From SIG603 sp964370775 (GTDB lineage: Bacteria > Bacillota > Clostridia > Oscillospirales > Acutalibacteraceae), in contig CAYJKT010000031.1 in the NCBI GenBank assembly GCA_964370775.1, positions 1 to 31,021 on the forward strand: DNA of 31,021 nucleotides. Direction: 5' to 3'. Below are positions 14,518 through 23,644 of this stretch, piece by piece. The translations under genes were made by a program, and so were the position numbers. The notes below the pieces were generated by a model. The model searched no databases and had not been told where the DNA came from. It saw only the letters and a list, made by a program, of their open reading frames with translations. Every line of letters starts with the position of its first letter. Position 1 is the first letter of the stretch.

Positions 14518-15480
14518 TTAAAGAGCTGTCACACCAAAACCTATGAACTCTCTAAGTATCGAGGTTTCAGGCACTAAGTCCGTACTTATAGGCTCAAAAC
14601 GCATGAGTTTTGCCTCCAGCGCCCTTGCTTTTCTGTAATACGGGCTATCTTCTAATATTCTTCTTAAAATTGGAATTGCCAATTTGCGGATAACACACGG
14701 CTCATATATCAGTGTGGAATTAACGGTGTAATCAGCACTTAATCTGTACGGTCTGATGTATTTATCCTCGCCTTTTACAACGGATTTCCACATGCCAAGA
14801 GTTTCCTCTGGTGCCGTGTCTCTAAATTGAATATCCCTTACAATTCGCCTTAACAAACGCAAGTCCATAGGCTCGATTACTTCACCATTTGCATCTTTTA
14901 TAGACTGTTTAACGCTAACATAAAGCTTAACCAAATTATCACTATTTATATCTTTTGTGAAAACTGGATTTAATGCGTGTATTCCCTCTACAATAAAAAT
15001 ATCATTCTCTTTAACTTCAACTTTTAAAGAGTGACCAATTCTACTCTCAGACGGAAAGTCATACTTAGGAACTTCGATATATCCGTTGTCGCAAATTGTC
15101 TTTAAACACTCGGATATACCCTCAACATCTAAAGCTTTTATCGTCTCTAAATCTATCTCTCCGTTTGCACCTCTAACCAATTCGCTGTGGTTTAGGTAGT
15201 AGTCGTCTAAAGAGATAATATATGCATTTTTGTTTTGCTTAATCAAAAATTCGCTCAATAGTTTTGCAGTAGTAGTTTTGCCACTACTGCTAGGCCCTGC
15301 TAACATAACAATTTTTATGTTATGTTTGTGTTTTATTATGTTAGATGCAATTACCTCTAGGTTTTCAAAAAAGCTTTGTTCAACCTCTTTAATCATTTTT
15401 AGAGGGTCAGACAATGCTGTGTCGTTTATTTGTTCTAAGTGATTTATGTATTTAATGTATCCGCTCGCAAAACTGCTCAT
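14518..15480 (-). CDS. Nucleoside (uridine) kinase-like P-loop kinase lacking the N-terminal TGS region
   Basis: 320 residues of the phosphoribulokinase/uridine kinase superfamily. The Walker A loop is GPSSSGKTT (about 62-70). Downstream motifs include SLDDYYL, KYDFPS, IFIVEGIHALNP and MDLRLLRRIVRDIQFRDTAPEETL. The C-terminus SILREFIG is typical of clostridial nucleoside kinases, usually around 550 residues with an N-terminal TGS and threonyl-tRNA-synthetase-like second domain. That N-terminal half is absent; only about 60 helical residues (FASGYIKYINHLEQIND) come before the P-loop. ATG 15480 has GAGGTGG upstream and overlaps the end of hemZ by 29 nt, implying translational coupling. The substrate is not certain; uridine is the usual family annotation. 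Confidence 0.8.
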   Translation of the reverse strand: MSSFASGYIKYINHLEQINDTALSDPLKMIKEVEQSFFENLEVIASNIIKHKHNIKIVMLAGPSSSGKTTTAKLLSEFLIKQNKNAYIISLDDYYLNHSELVRGANGEIDLETIKALDVEGISECLKTICDNGYIEVPKYDFPSESRIGHSLKVEVKENDIFIVEGIHALNPVFTKDINSDNLVKLYVSVKQSIKDANGEVIEPMDLRLLRRIVRDIQFRDTAPEETLGMWKSVVKGEDKYIRPYRLSADYTVNSTLIYEPCVIRKLAIPILRRILEDSPYYRKARALEAKLMRFEPISTDLVPETSILREFIGFGVTAL

Positions 15481-16915
15481 ATAAATTAACCACCTCATCT
15501 TTTCTAGCAATTATTTCGTCAAATCTGTTTATATATTCATACGCATATTTAAAGTTAAACACACGCTCTAATCTGTTAGAATTTGGGTCAACAATTTTAG
15601 ATACTCCACCTGCACCACAGGCGATTACTGTATGTGATTCGTCCATAGAGAATATGTTGTATACACATATACTTCCCTTTTTTGCCCAACCAATGTTCTC
15701 AGCATTTCCAGCCATTCTGTTCTGCCTATATAAATAATATGGAACATAATCGGCTTCCATTAGTTTTTTTATAGAATAATCTATCATGTTAATAACTTCA
15801 TCATTTCTGCCATGATACGCTTCTATATTTTCCTCGTTAAAAATAGTAGCGGACCTTTTTAAAGCCAGCGCATGTACTGTCACATTGCTAGGATTTAGTT
15901 CTATAACCTCGTCAATCGTCTTGCAAAAACTTTCGTAATCGTCACCGTCAAGACCTGCGATTAAATCCATGTTAATGTCCGTAATTCCTATATTTTTAGA
16001 GATTTCATACGTGTCAATAACATCTTGTGCACTGTGTTTTCTGCCTATTTTCACAAGTACTTCATCATTTAAAGATTGTGGATTAATGCTTATTCTGTCT
16101 ATTCCTAATTTTTTTATCACATTCAGTTTGTCTGCATTAATGGTGTCACACCTTCCGGCTTCCACTGTGAATTCAGTGCATTTTGATAAATCAAAGCTAT
16201 TTTTAATAGTGCTTATCAATATCTCTAACTCCTCTGCGTTCAAAGTAGTTGGTGTTCCTCCACCTATGTAAATTGTTTTTAGAATAAGTTGTTTTTCTTT
16301 AACTTTTTTCGCTGTGTGTTCTAACTCTTTCACAAGTAAATCGAGGTACGGACGTATTAAGTTTTTGCTTTTCTCCACACTTTGAGACACAAAACTGCAA
16401 TAGCTACAGCGTGACGGACAAAATGGTATGCTTACATATAAGCTGAATTCCTTAGCTACTTTTTTAACATAAGGAGCTTGCAACAAGTGCATTTCTTTGC
16501 AAATATCCACTTTTTCCTGTGATACAAAAAAGTTGTTCAAAAAATGCTTTTCTGCATAGTCAAGCGAGTAATTTTCTACATAATTTGAGAATAATTTAAC
16601 TGGGTGAATACCTGTTAACATTCCCCATTTTGGCGTGTATCCACTTACTTCACTAAGCAAATTATATACTCTTGATGTAATTATATACTCTTTGTCTTTC
16701 TCTGTTAAATCAGCTTCAAAATCGATTTTTTCGCTTATACAATTTTGGTTTATATCCAGTGTTATCTCTGCTTGAGTTTCTTTGTCTATAATACTAAAAT
16801 TTACTTCATCACTATATTCACTTACAACTGTAAATTTAGTGTATGGATAAAATATTCTAAATAGGTTCGCCGCCTCGTAGTCAAAATACTTATGACTAAA
16901 ATAAAAATTCATCAT
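15452..16915 (-). CDS. hemZ: HemZ-family radical SAM protein (putative coproporphyrinogen III dehydrogenase)
   Basis: 487 residues from the chosen start. The radical SAM cluster motif is CPSRCSYC in YVSIPFCPSRCSYCSFVSQS (about 165-185), followed by the glycine-rich IYIGGGTPTTL, TVEAGRCDTI and RISINPQSLND, as in HemN/HemZ proteins. The N-terminal ~155 residues are the extra region seen in HemZ but not in HemN. The family is annotated as oxygen-independent coproporphyrinogen oxidase, but the exact reaction is not settled. The conserved protein seems to begin at MMNFYFSHKYFD (ATG 16915 or 16912), overlapping the preceding hydrolase by about 20 nt. An in-frame ATG at 16948 also exists, and no start has a good ribosome-binding site, suggesting coupled translation. 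The rel-MBL-hemZ order is common in Clostridia. Confidence 0.88.
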   Translation of the reverse strand: MMNFYFSHKYFDYEAANLFRIFYPYTKFTVVSEYSDEVNFSIIDKETQAEITLDINQNCISEKIDFEADLTEKDKEYIITSRVYNLLSEVSGYTPKWGMLTGIHPVKLFSNYVENYSLDYAEKHFLNNFFVSQEKVDICKEMHLLQAPYVKKVAKEFSLYVSIPFCPSRCSYCSFVSQSVEKSKNLIRPYLDLLVKELEHTAKKVKEKQLILKTIYIGGGTPTTLNAEELEILISTIKNSFDLSKCTEFTVEAGRCDTINADKLNVIKKLGIDRISINPQSLNDEVLVKIGRKHSAQDVIDTYEISKNIGITDINMDLIAGLDGDDYESFCKTIDEVIELNPSNVTVHALALKRSATIFNEENIEAYHGRNDEVINMIDYSIKKLMEADYVPYYLYRQNRMAGNAENIGWAKKGSICVYNIFSMDESHTVIACGAGGVSKIVDPNSNRLERVFNFKYAYEYINRFDEIIARKDEVVNLYEQFCERIH

Positions 16916-17525
16916 CTTTAAAATATGGGTTATATTTTTTCTCTGCATTTAGGCTAGTGTTTGTGCCATGCCCACAACAAAGAATATAATCTTCTTTCTT
17001 CTCTTTTATTTTTTGTATGGTGTCTTTCATAACACCGTAATCGCTTGTAGGTAAGTCACATCTGCCAATAGTTCCACCCATTACAGTGTCACCTGTGAAG
17101 ATGTAATTATCCACTATATAACACACTCCACCCTTTGTGTGCCCTGGTGTGTGCATTACAGTTATTTTGCTATCTCCCAAAGTTATAACTTCGCCGTCTT
17201 CTACTAGTATATCAGGCTCTATTGTTAAAGGCTCACCTATCGTGCTAGTTAAATTAATATCAGCATTCATCAAGCCCTCTTTTTCGTGAACTCCAATGAT
17301 AATTTTAGCACTATATTCTTTTTTTATATCCTCGGCATTTTGAATGTGATCAAGGTGACAGTGCGTAAGCAAAACATATTCAATCTCGCCTTTGTAATCA
17401 AATGACTTGTAATTCAAAAAACTAGGGTCTACTATCGCAGTTTTACCTGTGTTATCATCAGTTATAAGAAAACTGTTTTCCTCATACAGTCCGTCTCCTA
17501 TATAACTTTTTACAGTAATGCTCAT
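16896..17525 (-). CDS. Metallo-beta-lactamase-fold hydrolase (glyoxalase II-like, YqgX type)
   Basis: 209 residues with the dinuclear zinc motif THCHLDH (about 54-60), then HTPGHTKGGVCY, FTGDTVMGGTIGR and CCGHGTNT. This is the arrangement of small hydroxyacylglutathione-hydrolase-like proteins of Firmicutes. Organisms of this group usually lack glutathione, so the substrate is probably another thioester or is unknown. The ribosome-binding site AAAGGAGC is formed by the last codons of rel, with only 3 nt between the rel stop codon and this ATG, so translation is coupled. This protein regularly sits between rel and hemZ in clostridial genomes (family knowledge). Confidence 0.88.
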   Translation of the reverse strand: MSITVKSYIGDGLYEENSFLITDDNTGKTAIVDPSFLNYKSFDYKGEIEYVLLTHCHLDHIQNAEDIKKEYSAKIIIGVHEKEGLMNADINLTSTIGEPLTIEPDILVEDGEVITLGDSKITVMHTPGHTKGGVCYIVDNYIFTGDTVMGGTIGRCDLPTSDYGVMKDTIQKIKEKKEDYILCCGHGTNTSLNAEKKYNPYFKDDEFLF

Positions 17526-17528
17526 GGT

Positions 17529-19706
17529 TTAGCTCCTTTCAATGTTTACTACTCCGTCAATCTTAGCAATTCTTTCTATAACAGAGCTTAAATGGTCTAT
17601 ACCGTTAATTGATATTGTAGCAGAAATTAGTGCTTCATCGTTTTTAAGCTCTCTTGAATTCAAGCTGTGTATCGGCAATCGCATTGTCGCAAGTTGCACT
17701 GTGATATCTGCAAGAATACCTGTTCTGTTGCTACATTTAATGTGTAGAGTAGACTTAAATTCTTCTTTAACATTGTCTGCCCAATATGTTTTGACCCATC
17801 TTTCAGGTTCGCTACACTCTGCCATGTTAACAGGTACGTTTGTGCAAGATTTTTTATGAACCGATACACCGTAACCTCTGGTGATAAATCCAATAATATC
17901 ATCATTAGGCAGTGGGTTACAGCAACGAGAAAACTTAATCAAACAACCGTCCATACCGTCCACAAGTACGCCACTTACAGATTTATTAGGCGAAGTAGGC
18001 GCTATAATAGGTGTAACAAACACTTTTTTATTTAGCTTTTGTGCTTCTTCTTTAATTCTTGGCAGTATCTTCCATATAACAATACCACCATAACCAATAG
18101 CTGCATAAACGTCTTCAATGCTTGAACAACTATGTTTTTTACCAATCGATTCCAAAATAAATTGAAGCAAGTCGGCTGTTAAAACCACACTGTTTCTTTT
18201 ACACTCTTTTTCAAGCTCTGCTTTACCCTCTAGTATATTTTCTTCTCTTTTTTCTTTTTTGAACCAAGTTCTAATCTTATTTCTAGCTTCACTTGTTCTT
18301 ACAAGAGAAAGCCAATCTCTGCTAGGGCCTTTTCCTACTTCTTTAGTTGTTAAAATCTCAACTATCTCACCTGTTTTAACTTTGTAATCTAGCTGAACAA
18401 TTCTGCTGTCAACCTTAGCACCTATCATTCTGTTACCAATAGCACTGTGAATAGCATACGCAAAGTCAATTACGTTAGAGCCTAAAGGCAGTGTAATAAC
18501 CGAACCTTTTGGTGTAAACACAAACACTTCCTCTGGTACTAAGTCGGTTTTAATAGAACTTACAAGCTCTGTTACGTCTTCGCTGTCCTCTTGATTTTCA
18601 AGCATTTGGCGTATCCAAAGCAATCGTTTTTCAAAGCTATCGTCCTTAACATCTCCACCAATACCCTGCTTGTACTTCCAATGTGCTGCGATACCATATT
18701 CTGCAATTCTGTGCATTTCCCAAGTACGAATTTGCACCTCAAACGGAGTGTAGTCCTTACCTATAACTGTGGTGTGCAAGCTTTTATACATATTAGGTTT
18801 TGGTGTGGATATATAATCCTTAAACCTGTTAGGCAAAGGCTTGAACATATCATGAATAACTCCCAAAACATTGTAACAATCGGCTATACTATCAACGATA
18901 ATTCTAATAGCGAACAAATCATAAATCTCATCAAAGTTCTTGCCGTTTAAGAACATCTTTTTATAGATGCCGTTAATGCTTTTAACTCTTCCATCAATTT
19001 TAACTTTGTGAACTATTGGCTCTAGCCTTTTTTCTACTTCTTTTTTTGTGTCGTGAATAAATTTTTCTCTTTTAGCACCTTTTTTATTTAGATTATCAAT
19101 AATCTCATCATACGCTACAGGGTCAAGATATTTTAAACCCATGTCCTCCATGTATTCTTTAACTCTACGCATACCAAGCCTGTGAGCTATCGGAGCATAA
19201 ACCTCCAGACACTCAACAGCATTGTCTCTTTGTTTTTGTGGCTTAACATATTCCAGCGTGCTTAAATTGTGCATACGGTCAGCAAACTTTACGATAATTA
19301 CTCGTATGTCTTCAGCCATTGCCATAAGCATTTTTCTTAAATTCTCAGCTTGTGCTTCTTCTCTTGTAGAAAAATCCAGCTTGTTGATTTTTGTTAATCC
19401 ATCAACCATTTTAGCAATATCTTCGCCAAACATCGTTTTAATATCTTTTAACGGAATATCCGTGTCCTCTACAACATCATGCAACAAACCAGACACTACA
19501 GAAGCTGTGTCCATTCCCCACTCTGCAAGAAAACACGCAACTGTAACAGGGTGAATTATATAAGGTTCTCCAGATTTACGTGCTTGATTTTTGTGTGCTT
19601 TCTCTGCTAAGTTATACGCTTTTTTTATTAGAGTAATGTCATAACCTTTCTCAGGTTTACTAACAACTGCAATTAAATCATCATACGTTCTTGTACTTAC
19701 TTTCAT
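17529..19706 (-). CDS. rel: Bifunctional (p)ppGpp synthetase/hydrolase Rel
   Basis: 725 residues with the full long-RSH layout. The HD hydrolase domain has H52, then H76-D77 in GLLHDVVEDTD and FADRMHNL. The synthetase domain is about 230-350 (YDLFAIRIIV, RFKDYISTPKPNMYKSLHTTV, EVQIRTWEMHRIAEYGIAAHW). The TGS domain is about 390-450 (VFVFTPKGSVITLPLGSNVIDFAYAIHS). A Cys-containing zinc-finger-like region follows (RCCNPLPNDDIIGFITRGYGVSVHKKSC). The C-terminal ACT domain is about 655-725. Both catalytic centres look intact, so it should make and degrade the alarmone (p)ppGpp in response to amino-acid starvation at the ribosome. AGGAGGAAG begins right at the recJ stop and places ATG 19706 in good register. 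The common apt gene between recJ and rel is missing here. Confidence 0.97.
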   Translation of the reverse strand: MKVSTRTYDDLIAVVSKPEKGYDITLIKKAYNLAEKAHKNQARKSGEPYIIHPVTVACFLAEWGMDTASVVSGLLHDVVEDTDIPLKDIKTMFGEDIAKMVDGLTKINKLDFSTREEAQAENLRKMLMAMAEDIRVIIVKFADRMHNLSTLEYVKPQKQRDNAVECLEVYAPIAHRLGMRRVKEYMEDMGLKYLDPVAYDEIIDNLNKKGAKREKFIHDTKKEVEKRLEPIVHKVKIDGRVKSINGIYKKMFLNGKNFDEIYDLFAIRIIVDSIADCYNVLGVIHDMFKPLPNRFKDYISTPKPNMYKSLHTTVIGKDYTPFEVQIRTWEMHRIAEYGIAAHWKYKQGIGGDVKDDSFEKRLLWIRQMLENQEDSEDVTELVSSIKTDLVPEEVFVFTPKGSVITLPLGSNVIDFAYAIHSAIGNRMIGAKVDSRIVQLDYKVKTGEIVEILTTKEVGKGPSRDWLSLVRTSEARNKIRTWFKKEKREENILEGKAELEKECKRNSVVLTADLLQFILESIGKKHSCSSIEDVYAAIGYGGIVIWKILPRIKEEAQKLNKKVFVTPIIAPTSPNKSVSGVLVDGMDGCLIKFSRCCNPLPNDDIIGFITRGYGVSVHKKSCTNVPVNMAECSEPERWVKTYWADNVKEEFKSTLHIKCSNRTGILADITVQLATMRLPIHSLNSRELKNDEALISATISINGIDHLSSVIERIAKIDGVVNIERS

Positions 19707-19715
19707 TTCTTCCTC

Positions 19716-21773
19716 CTACGCCATTCTCAATCCGCATAATGTCTTAATAATTACTGATGACATTATATCAGTTTTGCCATTTGTCGGTAACAATTTTATG
19801 TTAATCACGTCTTCGCCAGTGTATTCTATCAGCTTTTGTTCGCTTAATACTTCTAAAGAAATCATCAGCTTTCCTAAGTTAAATTTATCTGTAGGAGAAA
19901 AAATAGTAAGCATTTCTAGGTAACCTTTATCCCAACCATTTTTTCCTCTTAAAGCTCTATATAATGCAGCAAAATCCTCCCTTGTTGGCATAATCGTGTC
20001 TATCTCGTGTTTTGCTAGTCTTTCATGTCTTCTATATTTTTCATAAAGAGAATAAGTCATTATTGCATCGTCAATATCCACATTGCTAGGTTTCATCTCT
20101 TTAATAATAATGCTTAAATTCAAAACACCTTTAAATTGGTTTTCATTTAGCGTTACAGCTAAGTCTAAATTCGTTCCTACACTATACGGAAAACTCTCTG
20201 CTGTGCAGAAAAACTTCATGCAGTTCACTGTGATTTTATCCCTAACAAACGATAATCTCAAGTGGTTACCTCCACCTACTGGAGTAATCGCATTTAGTGT
20301 CATATTAAAAAGTCCAAATGTCGGCTGTTGGTTATCTGTTCCAAAAGGTTCTAAGTCCTTTAGTTGCTCAATTATCTTAACGTTTAAAGCCGATGGAACT
20401 AATTTGCAGTCTAAGTCTAGCTTTTTAGCTGGCATAAGGTTATATTCTCTCTTTGTATACTCGTCTACCTCAGCTATAAAATCAGCTAAATTAGCTTTCT
20501 CAATACTCAATCCAGCTGCTACTGTATGTCCACCAAATCTTATAAGTTTTGATGAACAAGCACTAATGCAGTCAAACAGAGAAAATCCACTGTAACTTCT
20601 GCCACTGCCTGCACCGTTACCGTCACTGTCGAATGATATTACAATAACAGGCTTTGAATATTTTTCACATAGTTTAGATGCCACAATTCCAATTACGCCT
20701 CTGTGCCAGTCATCACCACTTACAATTATAACTCTAGAGTACTTGATTTTATCGTCGCTCTCAATTGCCTCTATAGCACTTTTTTCTATCTCATTTTCAA
20801 TGTTTTTTCTATCTTCATTGTCGTTGAATATATCTTCTGCAAACAAAACAGCTTCTTCACTATCCTCGGTGCAAAGCAACCTTACTGCTCTGTCTGCGTC
20901 TCCCATTCTGCCACTTGCATTAATCCTTGGTACTATATTATATGCAACTGACTGCGAATTTATATTGTTTAGCTCTATTTTATCTAGCAGTGCTCTAATC
21001 CCTAGTCTTTCGCTCTCGCAAAGCATTTCTAAACCTTGCTTTACTATCACTCTGTTTTCACCTTTTAAAGATACTACATCTGCAATAGTACCGAGTGCTG
21101 CTAAATCCACATAGTTAGAGAACGCATACTCTGGGTCTCCGTCTTCCCACTCTAGCGCCATAACCATTTTCAATGCAATTCCAGCACCACAAAATGCTTT
21201 GTATTTAGAAGCACAATCTTTTCTATGAGGGTCAACCACTGCAAAAGCGTTTGGTAATATATCGTGAGGTATATGGTGGTCGGTTATTATCACATCTATC
21301 CCTAACGAATTTGCATGTTCTGTCTCGTCTATAGATGAAATTCCGTTATCCACTGTTACAATAAGCTTAACATCTTGCTCGTGTAAAAAATCTATCGCAG
21401 AGCTATTCATACCATAGCCCTCGCCCTCTCTTTTAGGGATATAAAACATTACATCAGCGCCAACAGTTTCTAGGTATGAATACAAAATTGCCGTAGCCGT
21501 AACTCCGTCAGCGTCATAGTCGCCATAAACAGCAATTCTCTCGAAATCGTTAATCGCTCTTTTAATTCTGTTTACTGCTTTTTCCATGTCTATTATGTCA
21601 AAAGGAGACTCCTCAAACTCATTGTCTCCAATAAGGCTTTGAATTTCCTCTGTAGTGGTAGCGCCCCTAATTTGCAACAGCATTGCCAAAATATGTGGCA
21701 ACCCGTATTTATCAGCGATATTTACAGCTTCCTGTTTGTCAAGATTATTTACTTGCCAGCTCTTTAAATTCAT
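19716..21773 (-). CDS. recJ: Single-stranded-DNA-specific exonuclease RecJ
   Basis: 685 residues of the DHH phosphoesterase family. Motif I is VYGDYDADGVTA (D85, D87, D89). It is followed by VTVDNGISS, the DHH motif in IITDHHIPHD, GAGIALKM, NASGRMGDADRAVRLL and the DHHA1 glycine motif GSGRSYSGFSLFDCI with FGGHTVAAGLSI. The C-terminal OB fold and an extra ~110-residue tail are present. RecJ is a 5'-to-3' single-strand exonuclease used in mismatch repair and recombinational repair, and it binds the SSB tip. First gene of the long minus-strand run, with its own promoter. AGAGG lies about 10 nt before the ATG. Only 9 nt separate it from rel. Confidence 0.95.
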   Translation of the reverse strand: MNLKSWQVNNLDKQEAVNIADKYGLPHILAMLLQIRGATTTEEIQSLIGDNEFEESPFDIIDMEKAVNRIKRAINDFERIAVYGDYDADGVTATAILYSYLETVGADVMFYIPKREGEGYGMNSSAIDFLHEQDVKLIVTVDNGISSIDETEHANSLGIDVIITDHHIPHDILPNAFAVVDPHRKDCASKYKAFCGAGIALKMVMALEWEDGDPEYAFSNYVDLAALGTIADVVSLKGENRVIVKQGLEMLCESERLGIRALLDKIELNNINSQSVAYNIVPRINASGRMGDADRAVRLLCTEDSEEAVLFAEDIFNDNEDRKNIENEIEKSAIEAIESDDKIKYSRVIIVSGDDWHRGVIGIVASKLCEKYSKPVIVISFDSDGNGAGSGRSYSGFSLFDCISACSSKLIRFGGHTVAAGLSIEKANLADFIAEVDEYTKREYNLMPAKKLDLDCKLVPSALNVKIIEQLKDLEPFGTDNQQPTFGLFNMTLNAITPVGGGNHLRLSFVRDKITVNCMKFFCTAESFPYSVGTNLDLAVTLNENQFKGVLNLSIIIKEMKPSNVDIDDAIMTYSLYEKYRRHERLAKHEIDTIMPTREDFAALYRALRGKNGWDKGYLEMLTIFSPTDKFNLGKLMISLEVLSEQKLIEYTGEDVINIKLLPTNGKTDIMSSVIIKTLCGLRMA

Positions 21774-21810
21774 ATAACCTATACCTCTTCATTTTTTCCT
21801 ATACTTATAT

Positions 21811-21839
21811 ATAATACCACTTTAGTAGACTTTTTTCAA
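21811..21839 (-). promoter_or_regulatory. Promoter of the recJ-rel operon
   Basis: On the minus strand TTGAAA (21834-21839), 17-nt spacer, TATTAT (21811-21816) preceded by TGG (extended -10). It is the only clear promoter seen at the head of the 12-kb minus-strand run. Confidence 0.75.
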
Positions 21840-21858
21840 TAAAAAATTAATGATTTAC

Positions 21859-21887
21859 TTGCAATATATTCTATATTAAGGTATATT
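21859..21887 (+). promoter_or_regulatory. Candidate promoter of the phosphohexomutase gene
   Basis: TTGCAA (21859-21864), 17-nt spacer, TATATT (21882-21887), about 30 nt before the start codon. It is divergent from the recJ promoter, and the two -35 boxes are about 20 nt apart. Confidence 0.55.
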
Positions 21888-21918
21888 TATTATTAGATTA
21901 CACATTTTGGAGGATATT

Positions 21919-23439
21919 ATGGATTTATTACATTTTAAAAGTGGTACGGATATTAGAGGAATTGCAAGTGAGGGCGTTCCTAACCAACCGATTGATTTAA
22001 CTGATGAAGTTATTGAAAAAATCGCTACTGGATACCTTGTTTGGTGCGAGAAAAAAACAGGTAAAAAAGCAAGTGAGCTTAAGCTTGCTATGGGTCACGA
22101 CTCTAGAATATCAGCAGACAGAATTTCTACTGCTTTATGCAAAGTTTTCACAGCTTGTGGTGCTACAGTGTATCACTGTGGTTTAGCGTCAACACCATCA
22201 ATGTTTATGGCTGTTTTAGAGCTACCATGTGATGCTTCAGTAGAGATTACAGCAAGCCACCACCCATTTAACAGAAACGGACTTAAATTCTTTACAAAAG
22301 ACGGAGGCCTAGAGGGTTCAGATATATCTGAAATACTTAATTATGCTATGTCAGGTAACACTCCAGAGATTACAAATTCAGGCAAGGTAGAGAAATCTAA
22401 TTACATGCAACAATATGCATCTAACCTAAGAGAAATGATTAAAAAAGGTGTAAACGCTGATAATTATAACACACCGTTGCAAGGCTTTAAAATCATTGTA
22501 GACGCAGGTAATGGCGCAGGTGGTTTTTATGCAGAAAATGTTTTAGCTCCTCTAGGTGCAAACACTGACGGAAGCCAGTTTTTAGAGCCTGACGGTACTT
22601 TCCCTAACCATGTGCCAAACCCAGAAGATAAAGAAGCGATTGAGTCAATCTCAAAGGCTACAATTATGTCAAAAGCTGACTTAGGTATAATCTTTGACAC
22701 CGACGTTGACAGAGGCGGCGCTGTTGCAAGTGACGGCAACGAGATTAATAGAAATACACTTATCGCCCTTGCTTCTGCTATTGCATTAGAGGATAATCAA
22801 GGTGCTACCGTTGTTACTGACTCTACAACTTCTGACGGCTTAAAAGAATATATTGAAACTACTCTTGGTGGTAAACATCACAGATTTAAACGTGGTTATA
22901 AAAATGTTATTAACGAGGCAATTCGCCTTAACAAAGAGGGTGTAAACTGTCCTTTAGCTATAGAAACAAGTGGTCACGCTGCTTTAAGAGAAAACTATTT
23001 CTTAGATGATGGTGCGTATCTTGTTACTAAAATCGTTATAAAAATGGCACAGCTTAAAAAAGAGAACAGAGATATTAATGATTTGCTAAAATCTTTAAAA
23101 CACCCTTACGAGGAAAACGAGATTAGACTTACAATTGACACTGCTGATTTCAAAACCTATGGAAATAGAATAATTGCTGACTTTGAAGCATATTGTACTG
23201 AGAGAAACTATGCTATAGCAAATGATAACCACGAGGGAATTAGAGTAAGCTTTGACAGCACTAACGGTGACGGTTGGGTTTTACTAAGAATGAGCGTGCA
23301 TGACCCTGTTATGCCAGTTAATATTGAAAGCAACGTTAATGGTGGTAATAAGATTATTGCTAATATTCTAAATGATTTCTTAACAGAAAAATCTTATGAC
23401 AAACTAAACATCAATGCATTGACTAACTTTTTACAATAA
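21919..23439 (+). CDS. Phosphomannomutase/phosphoglucomutase (alpha-D-phosphohexomutase)
   Basis: 506 residues with the phosphohexomutase landmarks. The catalytic phosphoserine loop is TASHHPFNRNGLKFF (Ser about 113). The magnesium loop is DTDVDR (about 260). The sugar-binding loop ETSGHAALRENYFLDDGAYL replaces the usual ExSGH. Domain 4 has the phosphate-binding segment NHEGIRVSFD. It interconverts hexose 1- and 6-phosphates through a bisphosphate intermediate, feeding cell-wall and polysaccharide precursors; the sugar preference cannot be told. ATG 21919 is preferred because GGAGG (21909-21913) lies 5 nt upstream; an in-frame TTG at 21907 overlaps that site. It is a single-gene unit. Confidence 0.92.
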   Translation: MDLLHFKSGTDIRGIASEGVPNQPIDLTDEVIEKIATGYLVWCEKKTGKKASELKLAMGHDSRISADRISTALCKVFTACGATVYHCGLASTPSMFMAVLELPCDASVEITASHHPFNRNGLKFFTKDGGLEGSDISEILNYAMSGNTPEITNSGKVEKSNYMQQYASNLREMIKKGVNADNYNTPLQGFKIIVDAGNGAGGFYAENVLAPLGANTDGSQFLEPDGTFPNHVPNPEDKEAIESISKATIMSKADLGIIFDTDVDRGGAVASDGNEINRNTLIALASAIALEDNQGATVVTDSTTSDGLKEYIETTLGGKHHRFKRGYKNVINEAIRLNKEGVNCPLAIETSGHAALRENYFLDDGAYLVTKIVIKMAQLKKENRDINDLLKSLKHPYEENEIRLTIDTADFKTYGNRIIADFEAYCTERNYAIANDNHEGIRVSFDSTNGDGWVLLRMSVHDPVMPVNIESNVNGGNKIIANILNDFLTEKSYDKLNINALTNFLQ

Positions 23440-23493
23440 TCGCCTTAATACCTCATTCGACTTTTTCTTTTTAATAAATATAGATAAATTTGC

Positions 23494-23524
23494 GAATTAT
23501 TATCATTTTTATATGTAATAATTC
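23494..23524 (+). terminator. Weak AT-rich hairpin after the phosphohexomutase
   Basis: GAATTATTA (23494-23502) / TAATAATTC (23516-23524), 9-bp stem with a 13-nt loop. Thymine runs lie before it rather than directly after it, so terminator function is doubtful. Confidence 0.3.
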
Positions 23525-23565
23525 CATAAACTTTTGCACATCATTATATTTTTTACTATAAATAC

Positions 23566-23594
23566 TTGATTTTTTCAACTAACAGGTTTATAAT
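23566..23594 (+). promoter_or_regulatory. Promoter of the superoxide reductase gene
   Basis: TTGATT (23566-23571), 17-nt spacer, TATAAT (23589-23594). About 45 nt of leader with an AAAGGAG ribosome-binding site lead to ATG 23645. Confidence 0.75.
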
Positions 23595-23644
23595 GTAAGC
23601 AAGGTCAAAACCTTATTAATTATAAATTAAAGGAGATTATTCTT

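Noticed and set aside
20083..20595. 170-codon plus-strand frame inside recJ
   Set aside because: Antisense shadow of recJ; composition follows the complementary coding frame and no family motif is seen.
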